Positions 1 through 6,055 of a stretch of 9,536 bases of DNA are shown here, one piece after another. Position numbers and translations under genes: made by a program. The notes beneath the pieces were generated by a model. It searched no databases. It saw only the letters and a program-made list of their open reading frames with translations, and was not told where the DNA came from. The stretch is taken from the NCBI GenBank assembly GCA_030595765.1, contig JAUVCJ010000076.1, positions 1 through 9,536 of the forward strand. The letters run 5' to 3'. Source of the DNA: Thermoplasmatota archaeon. Lineage in GTDB: Archaea > Thermoplasmatota > Thermoplasmata > GCA-020350865 > JAUVCJ01. Within the stretch, counting starts at the first letter, position 1, and each line of letters begins with the position of its first letter.

Positions 1-158
1 GACACGCTCTTGCCAGGCTTTCTGAGAGCGAGCTTATGCGCAAGGCCTTAGGAGACCATGTGTTCAAGCACTTCCAGATCATCAAGGAGAAGGAATGGAA
101 CGATTACCGCACCCATGTGAGCAAGTGGGAGATAGACAACCTATTGCCGATACTCTAA
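1..158 (+). CDS. glnA: Glutamine synthetase, C-terminal fragment (5' end outside window)
   Basis: An open frame enters from the left edge (first full codon at position 3) and gives 51 residues ending in TAA. The end matches the C-terminal helix and tail of type I glutamine synthetase: an ALGDHVFKHF helix, then EWNDYRTHVSKWEIDN and a terminal LLPIL, with the family's characteristic D/EYR...V..WE spacing. The enzyme makes glutamine from glutamate, ammonia and ATP in the cytoplasm and is the main ammonia-assimilation route. The catalytic and metal-binding residues lie upstream of the window, so activity cannot be judged here. Its stop is 2 nt from the end of the convergent transporter gene, so no terminator fits between them and the transcripts must run into each other. 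The C-terminal signature is recognisable but short. Confidence 0.85.
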   Translation, partial: HALARLSESELMRKALGDHVFKHFQIIKEKEWNDYRTHVSKWEIDNLLPIL

Positions 159-160
159 GG

Positions 161-1075
161 TTATGAAGAGTTCTTGGCCAGAGCTTCGGTCTTTGACATC
201 TGGATGTTTAGTATCAGAATGGCTAACATTATCAGCACAGCCCCGAAGGTTCCAATGAACCCCAGGCTCTCCCCTTCCAGAAAAAGGCTTGCCAGCATCG
301 CTGCGAACACGATCTCGGCAAGCAGTATCAAAGAGGAGAAGGTTGCGGATATTTTCTCGATGCCGTAGAGCCACAGGAAATAGGCTCCAATGGTGGCGCC
401 GATACCCAGAAAGAGCACATTGACTGTGAGGAATGGATTCATGACCTCACCTGGGCTCGCTAACAAAAGACAAGGCGCGATTATCAGCATGGATGTCGCC
501 ATCGTCACGGTTATCAACAGGCTGAATGGGGTCCATCCAGTATCCCCATCGAAGAGCTTTTTCGTATAAACGATGTACATCGCCCACAAAAATCCTGCTC
601 CAAAGACCAGCATGTCACCTGTGAATCCCCCTGTGCCCAGAGAGGCCATGTCCCCCTTGGTCGTTAGCAGGAACACTCCAGCAGCTGCCAGGAGTATTGT
701 AAGTATCTTTTTGCCGCCTATCCGTTCGCCAAGAAGCACCATGGCCAGTAGCGCAATGAAAAAGATGTTCAGGCCGATTATCAGGGCGCCCTTTGTAGCT
801 GTCGTCATTGCCAAGCCAAGATATTGGAGCAAAAAAGCGCCGCTGTTGAGCATGGCAAGGTACCATACCTCACGCCTGCGCATCATACCCAAATCACTTG
901 CCCGGCGCAAGAATGCGATCAGGAACAGGCCGAACAGGGATGCGACCACCATCCTGTAGAGCAGAAATGTGAAGGGATCCAGGCTGTTGGAGCCGAACCT
1001 GACAGATACGAATGAGGTGCCCCATATGAGGCTTGCAACCAGCGTGGTCACTCTAGGGTCTATCGACCTTCCCAT
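161..1075 (-). CDS. EamA/DMT-family membrane transporter
   Basis: This 304-residue, very hydrophobic protein has about ten predicted membrane helices arranged as two EamA repeats, the usual length and design of drug/metabolite transporters. The first repeat opens with LIWGTSFVSVRFG (about residues 17-29) and closes with LLGERIGGKK followed by a helix ending GVFLLTTKG. The second opens near FLWAMYIVYTKK and closes with LFLEGESLGFIG and a last helix before a short polar cytoplasmic tail. Members export or import amino acids, nucleosides or other small metabolites; the substrate cannot be read from sequence. The ATG at 1075 is preferred because a TATA-like element lies 28 bp upstream, predicting an almost leaderless mRNA. 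The gene converges on glnA and is divergent from the toxin-antitoxin pair. A link to glutamine metabolism through the neighbour is possible but unproven. Confidence 0.9.
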   Translation of the reverse strand: MGRSIDPRVTTLVASLIWGTSFVSVRFGSNSLDPFTFLLYRMVVASLFGLFLIAFLRRASDLGMMRRREVWYLAMLNSGAFLLQYLGLAMTTATKGALIIGLNIFFIALLAMVLLGERIGGKKILTILLAAAGVFLLTTKGDMASLGTGGFTGDMLVFGAGFLWAMYIVYTKKLFDGDTGWTPFSLLITVTMATSMLIIAPCLLLASPGEVMNPFLTVNVLFLGIGATIGAYFLWLYGIEKISATFSSLILLAEIVFAAMLASLFLEGESLGFIGTFGAVLIMLAILILNIQMSKTEALAKNSS

Positions 1076-1098
1076 GCCCAGTTCAGGAGTGGTTATGG

Positions 1099-1106
1099 GA
1101 TATAAT
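1099..1106 (-). promoter_or_regulatory. TATA box of the EamA transporter gene
   Basis: Read on the minus strand this is ATTATATC, centred about 28 bp before the transporter ATG. Archaeal transcription normally starts about 25 bp after the TATA centre, so the leader would be only about 0-4 nt. No Shine-Dalgarno sequence is present, as expected for a leaderless message. Confidence 0.5.
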
Positions 1107-1143
1107 GGTTAGGTAAAATGTAGCTGTTTTTATCTAGAGGGCT

Positions 1144-1206
1144 ATATGAAATGGGTTAAATGCTTAATTGTACCATATACAAAGTTTTATATCATGAATT
1201 TCATAT
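1144..1206 (+). promoter_or_regulatory. Promoter and candidate operator of the toxin-antitoxin pair
   Basis: A TATA box, TTTTATAT, lies at 1185-1192, 34-41 bp before the preferred antitoxin start at 1226. It is bracketed by a perfect 9-bp inverted repeat, ATATGAAAT at 1144-1152 and ATTTCATAT at 1198-1206. Within the right arm region lies a smaller palindrome, ATGAATTTCAT (1194-1204), and another TTTCAT occurs at 1208-1213. Type II antitoxins commonly repress their own operons by binding such repeats, so this is a plausible operator; binding itself is inferred. Confidence 0.45.
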
Positions 1207-1225
1207 GTTTCATGGGGAACGTACA

Positions 1226-1363
1226 ATGGCTTTTCCAGAACCCACTCCGACACTGAAGGGAAAAAAGGCAGCCGAATTTGAAAAGCGGTTGGCTGATTTC
1301 AAGCTCTCTTCATCCCAAAAAAGCTTCTACAAGGAAGGAAGCAAACTATTTCCTAGGGATTGA
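1226..1363 (+). CDS. Small antitoxin-like protein paired with a GNAT toxin
   Basis: From the ATG at 1226 this gives 45 residues beginning MAFPEPTPTLKGKKAAEFE. The pattern PTPxLxGKxAxxFxxxL resembles short archaeal proteins encoded just upstream of toxin genes, followed here by a charged helix (KRLADFKLSSSQKSFY) and a Lys-rich end. Such proteins would bind and neutralise the downstream toxin; the assignment rests mainly on size, this motif and gene order. The frame stays open upstream, with ATGs at 1160 and 1205. I prefer 1226 because 1160 lies upstream of the TATA box and the residues before M23 look non-coding (Cys/His/Tyr-rich). The 1205 start would sit upstream of the predicted transcription start near 1214. 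The gene ends just before the acetyltransferase, and the region is visibly more AT-rich than its neighbours, suggesting acquisition. Confidence 0.6.
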   Translation: MAFPEPTPTLKGKKAAEFEKRLADFKLSSSQKSFYKEGSKLFPRD

Positions 1364-1395
1364 TTAATGCATTTTTTGCTAGCGAGGTAGTTAGA

Positions 1396-1986
1396 GTGTC
1401 GAGACTTTTCTCTCAGGATTTATCTATTGACCCCACAAAATTGATTTTCCAACCATTCTGGGAAACCCAAAGAGTGAAGAATTTCGATTGTGGTGTCATT
1501 GAGCTAAATGACTTCCTGAACACAGATGAAGTTGAACAATATCAAAAAAACAAGCTTGGCCAAACAACACTGGTATACTATGAAGGAGAAGTTGTTGGCT
1601 ATTATACACTAAGCAATGATGGACTGAGAATTGATTATGTTAAAACAACTAAAGGTTTCTCAAAATTGGGAGAAATGAGAATCAACCAGATACCAGGGAT
1701 TAAGATAGGCAGATTAGCAATCGATAACAAATGGCAAGCCAGGGGCATTGGTAGATCATTGATACAGCGCATAGCAATGAAAGGATTCGATACAGACCAT
1801 TATGGGGATGTTGCTTGTAGATTGCTGATTGTTGAAGCAAAAGAACAGGCTTTTAATTTCTATAAAAAAGCAGGATTTCAATTTACATACAAGAGCAGAA
1901 AAGAGAAAAGTAAGCTTAAACATCGAGGCACTCGAACTATGTTTTTTGACCTCTGGGAACTTGATTATCTCAAAAGCATTAGGTAA
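1396..1986 (+). CDS. GNAT acetyltransferase, probable TacT-like toxin
   Basis: This is a 196-residue single-domain Gcn5-related N-acetyltransferase. Near the N-terminus it has FDCGVIELNDFL (about residues 30-41), matching the F.CG...L..FL signature of TacT/AtaT-type toxins, followed by strands TTLVYYEGEVVGYYTLS. The acetyl-CoA pyrophosphate loop is QARGIG (114-119) after GRLAID, and the C-terminal NFYKKAGFQ (154-162) supplies the usual Tyr (Y156). Known relatives acetylate the amino group of aminoacyl-tRNA and stop translation; this target is inferred from family resemblance. I chose the GTG at 1396 because GAGGT (1384-1388) sits 7 nt before it. An in-frame TTG at 1360 would give 208 residues and a TTGA overlap with the antitoxin stop, but lacks a clear ribosome-binding site. 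It shares an operon with the small upstream gene. A stand-alone GNAT remains possible. Confidence 0.75.
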   Translation: MSRLFSQDLSIDPTKLIFQPFWETQRVKNFDCGVIELNDFLNTDEVEQYQKNKLGQTTLVYYEGEVVGYYTLSNDGLRIDYVKTTKGFSKLGEMRINQIPGIKIGRLAIDNKWQARGIGRSLIQRIAMKGFDTDHYGDVACRLLIVEAKEQAFNFYKKAGFQFTYKSRKEKSKLKHRGTRTMFFDLWELDYLKSIR

Positions 1987-2036
1987 TCAATTCAACTGCG
2001 TGACAAATATCTAAAGATGTTCAGAACCTCAAACCC

Positions 2037-2044
2037 CTAAATAC
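2037..2044 (+). promoter_or_regulatory. TATA box of dphB
   Basis: CTAAATAC is centred about 24 bp before the dphB ATG at 2065, which would place the transcription start on or next to the start codon. There is no Shine-Dalgarno sequence in between, consistent with a leaderless message. The element also separates dphB from the toxin gene that ends at 1986. Confidence 0.5.
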
Positions 2045-2064
2045 CAGCACCACCATCCCTCTGC

Positions 2065-2859
2065 ATGGCCACAAATGGGCTCTACCTCGTCGGTCTTGGG
2101 TTGGGGGATGCAATGGACGTCAGCCTGAAGGGGCTAGAGCTTATCAAGAGGGCCGATACGGTTTTTTTAGAGGATTATACCTCGATACTGACTGACTGCT
2201 CCCTGGATGACCTAGAAGTGCTGTATGGGTCGAAGGTCGAAGCATTGGACAGGGTGGCAGTCGAAGACGGGGCCGTGATCCTTGATGCTGCGGGCAAGGG
2301 AGTTTGCGCTTTTCTGGTGGTAGGCGACCCGCTGTGCGCAACTACCCACACTGACCTGATGCTGCGGGCCAGAGAGTTGAGGCTAGAGGTCCACATCATC
2401 CATGGAGCATCCATTCTGACAGCTGCACCGAGCCTTCTGGGATTGCAGCACTACAAGTTCGGGAGGACCACGACACTGGCCTATCCAGAAGGGGATTATT
2501 TTCCTACAAGCCCCTATGATGTCATAGCTGACAACCTCGAACGCGGCCTTCATACCATGGTGTTGCTGGACATACAGACTGACAGGTCGCGCTACATGAG
2601 TGCAAAGGAGGGGCTGAACCTCCTACTGGAGATGGAGTCCAGAGTTGGAAAAGGTAGCCTGGACCCTGATACCCTGGTCTGTGTTGTGGCAAGAGCCGGG
2701 TCAGCTGAACCGTTTGTCAGGTGCGACACCCTTGGAGCCCTTAAGCACATGGAAATGTGTGGGCCTCCACACACCCTGATAATACCTGGCAAGCTGCATT
2801 TTCTTGAGGCCGAGGCCCTTGTCGAGCTGGCAAGCGCGCCTGAATCAATACTTGAGTAA
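2065..2859 (+). CDS. dphB: Diphthine synthase
   Basis: The 264-residue product has full family length. It belongs to the tetrapyrrole-methylase fold and uses S-adenosylmethionine to methylate the modified histidine of elongation factor 2, the second stage of diphthamide synthesis in the cytoplasm. Visible signatures are LYLVGLGLGD (6-15) followed by VSLKGLELIKRAD, YTSIL (38-42), the VVGDPL loop (85-90) with ATTHTDLMLRA, HGASI (113-117), GLQHYKFG (126-133), VLLDIQ (166-171) and the C-terminal PPHTLIIPGKLHFLEAEAL. The ATG start agrees with the conserved N-terminal strand and with a leaderless promoter. No other diphthamide genes are adjacent, which is common in archaea. No key motif appears to be missing, and the assignment is secure. 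Confidence 0.95.
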   Translation: MATNGLYLVGLGLGDAMDVSLKGLELIKRADTVFLEDYTSILTDCSLDDLEVLYGSKVEALDRVAVEDGAVILDAAGKGVCAFLVVGDPLCATTHTDLMLRARELRLEVHIIHGASILTAAPSLLGLQHYKFGRTTTLAYPEGDYFPTSPYDVIADNLERGLHTMVLLDIQTDRSRYMSAKEGLNLLLEMESRVGKGSLDPDTLVCVVARAGSAEPFVRCDTLGALKHMEMCGPPHTLIIPGKLHFLEAEALVELASAPESILE

Positions 2860-2867
2860 GCCTTTGA

Positions 2868-2925
2868 CCATTCATCCATCCACATCTATTCACTACCATT
2901 CACTTTCAGTCACTTCCATTCCGGA
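2868..2925 (+). repeat. Degenerate 10-bp tandem repeat after dphB
   Basis: Five to six imperfect units with consensus CCATTCACTT follow one another at close to 10-bp spacing: CCATTCAT at 2868, CCATCCACAT at 2876, CTATTCACTA at 2886, CCATTCACTT at 2896, TCAGTCACTT at 2906 and CCATTCCGGA at 2916. The stretch is pyrimidine-rich on the plus strand and starts 8 nt after the dphB stop. It may be slippage-derived sequence or contribute to 3'-end formation; no protein is encoded. Confidence 0.55.
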
Positions 2926-2960
2926 AAAAGTACAATGCATTCACCCACCTCCCATTGGAC

Positions 2961-2967
2961 TTTATTA
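2961..2967 (+). promoter_or_regulatory. TATA box of the small Cys-rich protein gene
   Basis: TTTATTA lies about 62 bp before the ATG at 3026. It predicts a transcript starting near 2989 with a leader of about 35-38 nt, long enough to include the strong ribosome-binding site at 3014-3020. Confidence 0.45.
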
Positions 2968-3013
2968 ACCCTCGCCCTCAATCAATGGTATTGCCCACAA
3001 GCAGAAACACGGT

Positions 3014-3020
3014 GGGAGGA
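3014..3020 (+). promoter_or_regulatory. Strong Shine-Dalgarno site for the small Cys-rich protein
   Basis: GGGAGGA gives a full GGAGG core (3015-3019) with a 6-nt spacer to the ATG at 3026. It is the best ribosome-binding site in the window, where most genes look leaderless, and is the main argument that the short frame behind it is translated. Confidence 0.65.
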
Positions 3021-3025
3021 ATTGA

Positions 3026-3190
3026 ATGTGCAGACCTAAAAGGGAATCGAAAGAAAAGTATTTTGAGTCGGAAGTTTTCAAAAATGACGTGTGCGTGAAC
3101 TGTATCAATGCCAGGCACTGGCGCGGGTGTTCGTTCGGGTGCTCCATCCTGAGCGCGATCTTGAGCGAAGATGATGAGGATGGCGGTTGA
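3026..3190 (+). CDS. Small Cys-rich (putative zinc-binding) protein, 54 residues
   Basis: The frame opens MCRPKRESKEKYFESE, a charged, probably helical segment. It continues VCVNCINARHWRGCSFGC, giving C23-x2-C26 and C35-x3-C39 with H31 and W32 between, and ends in an acidic tail SEDDEDGG. Two cysteine pairs separated by eight residues are the usual geometry of a small zinc or metal knuckle, so I infer metal binding; no family is recognised. Support for a real gene comes from the strong ribosome-binding site 6 nt upstream of the ATG, a TATA box at a fitting distance, and the non-random composition. It lies alone between dphB and the surface-protein gene, each with its own promoter. Its small size explains why automated annotation might omit it. 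A regulator, metal carrier or toxin-antitoxin component are all conceivable. Confidence 0.6.
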   Translation: MCRPKRESKEKYFESEVFKNDVCVNCINARHWRGCSFGCSILSAILSEDDEDGG

Positions 3191-3369
3191 GGGTGAGGAG
3201 ATGTTGAATGAAGGCGAATAGAATCTTGACTGGAGATGGACAGGATATTGAATTAAGATGAGGAGGATGGCTACTGAAAATGTATTGAGCTCTGGAAGAC
3301 ACTCATCGTAATTCTGATTGTAAGGACTCCTCCGAAATCCTTATACGTGGAGTCTCCAATTGAATTTGC
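3191..3369. other. Purine-rich intergenic spacer
   Basis: About 180 bp without a supportable gene. The first 90 bp are G/A-rich and hold two imperfect copies of a GATGAGGATGGC-like block (3173-3190, which overlaps the end of the preceding gene, and 3257-3277). They also hold two copies of an ATRTTGAATNAAG block (3201 and 3245). A 14-17-codon frame at 3258-3309 follows a purine run but is too short to support. The right end carries the promoter of the surface-protein gene. Confidence 0.4.
3325..3354 (+). promoter_or_regulatory. Promoter and possible operator of the surface-protein gene
   Basis: CCTTATAC (3339-3346), preceded by a purine-rich CGAAA resembling a BRE, is centred about 27 bp before the ATG at 3370, predicting a leaderless message. 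A 6-bp inverted repeat, GACTCC (3325-3330) and GGAGTC (3349-3354), flanks the BRE/TATA symmetrically. A protein bound there would block basal factors, so this is a candidate repressor site; that role is inferred. Confidence 0.5.
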
Positions 3370-5343
3370 ATGACCTCCAGGCGCGTTCTTACAATTGCAT
3401 TCTCACTCATGATGGTTCTGCTTGTCGCCACACCCTTTGCCGCATTGGGAGAAGGATTGGATGATGATACCAGAAGCGAGCTAAGCTCCAACGCAATGTC
3501 CATTGTGGACCCATCTGACTCAGAAGAGTTTATTGAGCTAGGAGCTGGTGCTTACATCCTGTCCGGACAGGCGAGTGTGAACTACTCCACCATCCAAGAT
3601 GCGATCGAGGCAAGCACCCCTGGGCAGACCGTCAACATCTATCCCGGAGGGTATAACGAGACCCTAACCATCAACAAGAGCGTGAAACTTTCGGGGTCAG
3701 GTGTGAACTCCACCAGGTTCGTTGCTCCAATGGATAGCGCAGTTATTCGTGTCCAGGCCGCGAACGTGACCATAGACAACTTATCAATCGAGAGAGGGTT
3801 CCTTGGCCTATCCATCGAGAACTCCACCAACGTCAGCGTTCTGGACTGCCATATCTCCCTATCTGAAGGGACTAGCTGGGGCGTTTGGATATACAACTCC
3901 AGCAACGTAAGCATGGAGCGGAGCATCGTTGCTCTGAACTTCGGCGGCGGGATACTGGCCCAGAACTCCACAGGAACTACTGTAACCCACACTATCATCA
4001 CTCTGAACAGGTTCGGATTTCAGAGTTATGGCTCCTTTGGTAGCAGGGTCAGCAACTGTACCTTCAACTACAACATGGGCTACGACATAGGCTCCTTTAA
4101 TGGAGAGAGGCTGGCTGCAGGATACAACTGGTGGGTCAACATACTAGGCAGTGACGACCATACCAATCTGGAGGGGAACGTCTCGATAGAACCCATTCTC
4201 GATTCTGACCCGACAGAAAATCCCATACCCAAGGTAATATCACCTCTGCCTTCTGACATTGTTATAGAAGAGGGGTCGATAAACATGGACCTGATGGATA
4301 TGGATGACTACTTTCAGGATGATTTTAGATTTCTCTATTATGAGGTGGAGGTTAACACCCAGAGCGAGGACATTGCCATAGATGTTTCGCTGGCTGGTAA
4401 ATTCTCCATCGATGCAAGGTTCTTGTGCCTATCAGGATGCGCTGATGTGGACTCCGACTACCATGGTGTGTTTCAGGTGGTCATCAACATAACCGACGTT
4501 GCAGGCAATCATTTTCTCTCCAACACATTCGACATCACTGTTACACCTGTTTACGAACCTCCTGAGATCACGCAGTGGAGCATGGAGGATGGCGACACCT
4601 ACATTCTGGGTGGATACAACGGCATATACGACGATGGCACCCTGAGCTTTAGGGGCACAGCCGGTGATGATGAGGAGCTGGTGAGCGCTCAGGTCAGGAT
4701 AAATGGCGGAGCCTGGGAAGAATTGGGGAACAGGACAAGCTGGAACTATATCTGGACACCAACAAAAGCAGGAGACTTCCTTTTCGAGTTCAGAGCCTAT
4801 GATGGCTTCAACTACACATATGCCGAGACCATCAATGTGACTGTGGAGCAGGCACCAGCCAAGGACCTGCTCTCCAGCGTGGGTCTAGAGCAGTTCCAGA
4901 TGATCATGCTCGGCATCATTGCTGCTGCTGCATTTGCGCTTGGGTTGGCTACCAGAAAAGCTATGGCAAGAAAGAGCGGCAAGCAGGAGAATGGGCTTGG
5001 CAACGATGGAACTGGGTCGGATAACGAGATAGAGGATGGCGGGTCGGAGCCGGAGAGTAAGATCGTAGATGACAGGCCAGACCCGAATAACGAGATGGGA
5101 GATGGTGAGCCAGAGATGGAGGACGAGATCATGGATGGCAGATTAGAGCCTGAGAATGAGATGATGGATGATGGTCTAGAGTCGGATAATCCTCCAATTG
5201 ATAACACCCCAGACGACCCAATTCATGGAGTTGATGCTCCAAAAGAGCACGAAATGGGAGAGCCAGTACCTGAGGGAGCCGGCCATGAAAGGACTGATGA
5301 GAAGCAGTTCGATGCGAAACTTGATGGGGAAGAGTCAACTTAG
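3370..5343 (+). CDS. Membrane-anchored beta-helix surface protein, NosD/CASH-like
   Basis: The 657-residue protein starts with a signal peptide (MTSRR, then a hydrophobic core to about residue 26). Residues about 72-280 form a right-handed parallel beta-helix with the NosD-type opening YSTIQDAIEAS and repeated VTIDNLSIE, VSVLDCHIS and VSMERSIV turns. Residues about 288-395 resemble a dystroglycan-type cadherin-like domain (MDMDDYFQDD, ITDVAGN). Residues about 398-492 resemble an Ig-like domain (VSAQVRINGGAWEE, FEFRAYDGF). A single TM helix at about 509-527 is followed by RKAMARK and an acidic tail of about 125 residues. At least 17 N-x-S/T sequons lie before the TM helix and none after it, fitting an N-glycosylated exterior and cytoplasmic tail. 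Such proteins bind or modify surface polysaccharide or mediate adhesion; the ligand is unknown. It has its own promoter and poly-T terminator. Confidence 0.85.
   Translation: MTSRRVLTIAFSLMMVLLVATPFAALGEGLDDDTRSELSSNAMSIVDPSDSEEFIELGAGAYILSGQASVNYSTIQDAIEASTPGQTVNIYPGGYNETLTINKSVKLSGSGVNSTRFVAPMDSAVIRVQAANVTIDNLSIERGFLGLSIENSTNVSVLDCHISLSEGTSWGVWIYNSSNVSMERSIVALNFGGGILAQNSTGTTVTHTIITLNRFGFQSYGSFGSRVSNCTFNYNMGYDIGSFNGERLAAGYNWWVNILGSDDHTNLEGNVSIEPILDSDPTENPIPKVISPLPSDIVIEEGSINMDLMDMDDYFQDDFRFLYYEVEVNTQSEDIAIDVSLAGKFSIDARFLCLSGCADVDSDYHGVFQVVINITDVAGNHFLSNTFDITVTPVYEPPEITQWSMEDGDTYILGGYNGIYDDGTLSFRGTAGDDEELVSAQVRINGGAWEELGNRTSWNYIWTPTKAGDFLFEFRAYDGFNYTYAETINVTVEQAPAKDLLSSVGLEQFQMIMLGIIAAAAFALGLATRKAMARKSGKQENGLGNDGTGSDNEIEDGGSEPESKIVDDRPDPNNEMGDGEPEMEDEIMDGRLEPENEMMDDGLESDNPPIDNTPDDPIHGVDAPKEHEMGEPVPEGAGHERTDEKQFDAKLDGEEST
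5023..5190 (+). repeat. Degenerate acidic repeats in the cytoplasmic tail of the surface protein
   Basis: Residues 552-607 consist of about five units of 10-12 residues: NEIEDGGSEPES, KIVDDRPDPN, NEMGDGEPEMED, EIMDGRLEPEN and EMMDDGLESDN. The pattern is NE-hydrophobic-x-DG/DD-x-x-EP. At DNA level the period is about 30-36 bp, so the region probably grew by in-frame repeat expansion. The tail is strongly acidic and likely disordered. Confidence 0.65.
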
Positions 5344-5403
5344 TGAAACGAGCACGAAGAACGCAGGCGAATTGGCGCGAACGCAACCCAAAAATAGGGT
5401 GCT

Positions 5404-5431
5404 AAAAAATGGATCTTTTTTGCGGGTTTTT
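5404..5431 (+). terminator. Poly-T terminator after the surface-protein gene
   Basis: Two T runs, TTTTTT at 5416-5421 and TTTTT at 5427-5431, fit the archaeal oligo-T termination signal. The first can pair with AAAAAA at 5404-5409 across a 6-nt loop. It sits about 60 bp after the stop and immediately upstream of the tbp promoter, insulating the two genes. Confidence 0.6.
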
Positions 5432-5437
5432 ACATTC

Positions 5438-5447
5438 ACATAATAAA
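5438..5447 (+). promoter_or_regulatory. TATA box of the tbp gene
   Basis: ACATAATAAA directly follows the T-rich terminator. It predicts a transcription start near 5468 and a leader of about 34 nt, unlike the leaderless genes nearby. There is only a weak ribosome-binding site (GCGGGA, about 5493-5498). Being bound by its own product, the box could allow autoregulation; this is inferred. Confidence 0.45.
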
Positions 5448-5502
5448 GGTTTCCCCAAACAGTTATCCTCGATGATGAGTTTCCCATTAGAGCGGGATTT
5501 CT

Positions 5503-6051
5503 ATGGCGAAGGCAAAAGTTGAGAATATCGTGGCTTCTGTGACACTAGCAGAAGAGTTGGATTTAACAGCAATATCATTGATGCTGGATAGCGCCGAATA
5601 TGAGCCAGAGCAATTCCCTGGCTTGATTTACAGGATTAAAAAGCCAAAAACGGCACTTCTGCTCTTCAGAAGCGGGAAGGTCAATTGCACAGGAGCGAAG
5701 AACGTTGATGAGGTTCGCGCATCCCTTGATATCGTGATCAAGCTTCTCGATGATGCTGGCATGGCTGTTATCAAGAACCCAGAAATCGTGGTTCAGAACA
5801 TGGTAGCCGTCTATGACCTAGGTGCCGAGATCGACATGAACTCGGTGGCTATTTCACTTGGCCTTGAGAGAGTGGAGTACGAGCCAGAACAGTTTCCCGG
5901 CCTGGTCTTCCGCCTAACCGACCCAAAGGTCGTTGCGCTCCTGTTTAGCTCTGGCAAGGTCGTACTGACCGGCGCTAGAAGCAATGAGGACATCGATAAC
6001 GCTGTCCAGAAGCTCAGAGATGAGCTGACCGCTGTTGGTCTGCTCAGGTAG
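5503..6051 (+). CDS. tbp: TATA-box-binding protein (TBP)
   Basis: This 182-residue archaeal TBP nucleates transcription by bending promoter DNA and recruiting TFB and RNA polymerase. It has two direct repeats, about residues 6-90 and 96-180, each with the sequence EYEPEQFPGL and a FxSGK...TGA loop. All four DNA-wedging phenylalanines are present (F38, F55, F131, F148), as are the paired minor-groove asparagines N8 and N99 and V10/V101. Position 61 in the first repeat is Asn (GKVNCTG), where V154 stands in the second repeat (GKVVLTG) and Val is usual in the family. There is no acidic C-terminal tail. The gene appears monocistronic: a terminator and TATA box lie upstream and a hairpin follows the stop by 4 nt. 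Whether this is the only TBP of the genome cannot be told. Confidence 0.97.
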   Translation: MAKAKVENIVASVTLAEELDLTAISLMLDSAEYEPEQFPGLIYRIKKPKTALLLFRSGKVNCTGAKNVDEVRASLDIVIKLLDDAGMAVIKNPEIVVQNMVAVYDLGAEIDMNSVAISLGLERVEYEPEQFPGLVFRLTDPKVVALLFSSGKVVLTGARSNEDIDNAVQKLRDELTAVGLLR

Positions 6052-6055
6052 GACT

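Noticed and set aside
573..959. 128-residue plus-strand frame inside the transporter gene
   Set aside because: Pro/Ser/Arg-rich shadow of a membrane protein; the minus-strand frame has clear EamA repeats.
1160..1225. Longer antitoxin starting at ATG 1160
   Set aside because: This start lies upstream of the TATA box that should drive the gene, and the extra residues overlap the operator-like repeats.
2965..3302. Two minus-strand frames of 60 and 65 residues over the small Cys-rich gene
   Set aside because: No ribosome-binding site or plausible domain. The plus-strand 54-residue frame has the expression signals.
3258..3309. Mini-frame of up to 17 codons after a GATGAGGAGG purine run
   Set aside because: The purine run is part of a GA-rich spacer, and the frame is too short to judge.
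3639..4001. 120-residue antisense frame opposite the beta-helix
   Set aside because: It lies wholly inside a well-supported gene, has no recognisable domain, and the sense frame has all the coding evidence.
4812..5207. 131-residue antisense frame opposite the surface-protein tail, rich in Ser/Pro/Gly
   Set aside because: It is the mirror of the acidic repetitive tail. The composition follows from the sense repeats, and there is no promoter or ribosome-binding site.
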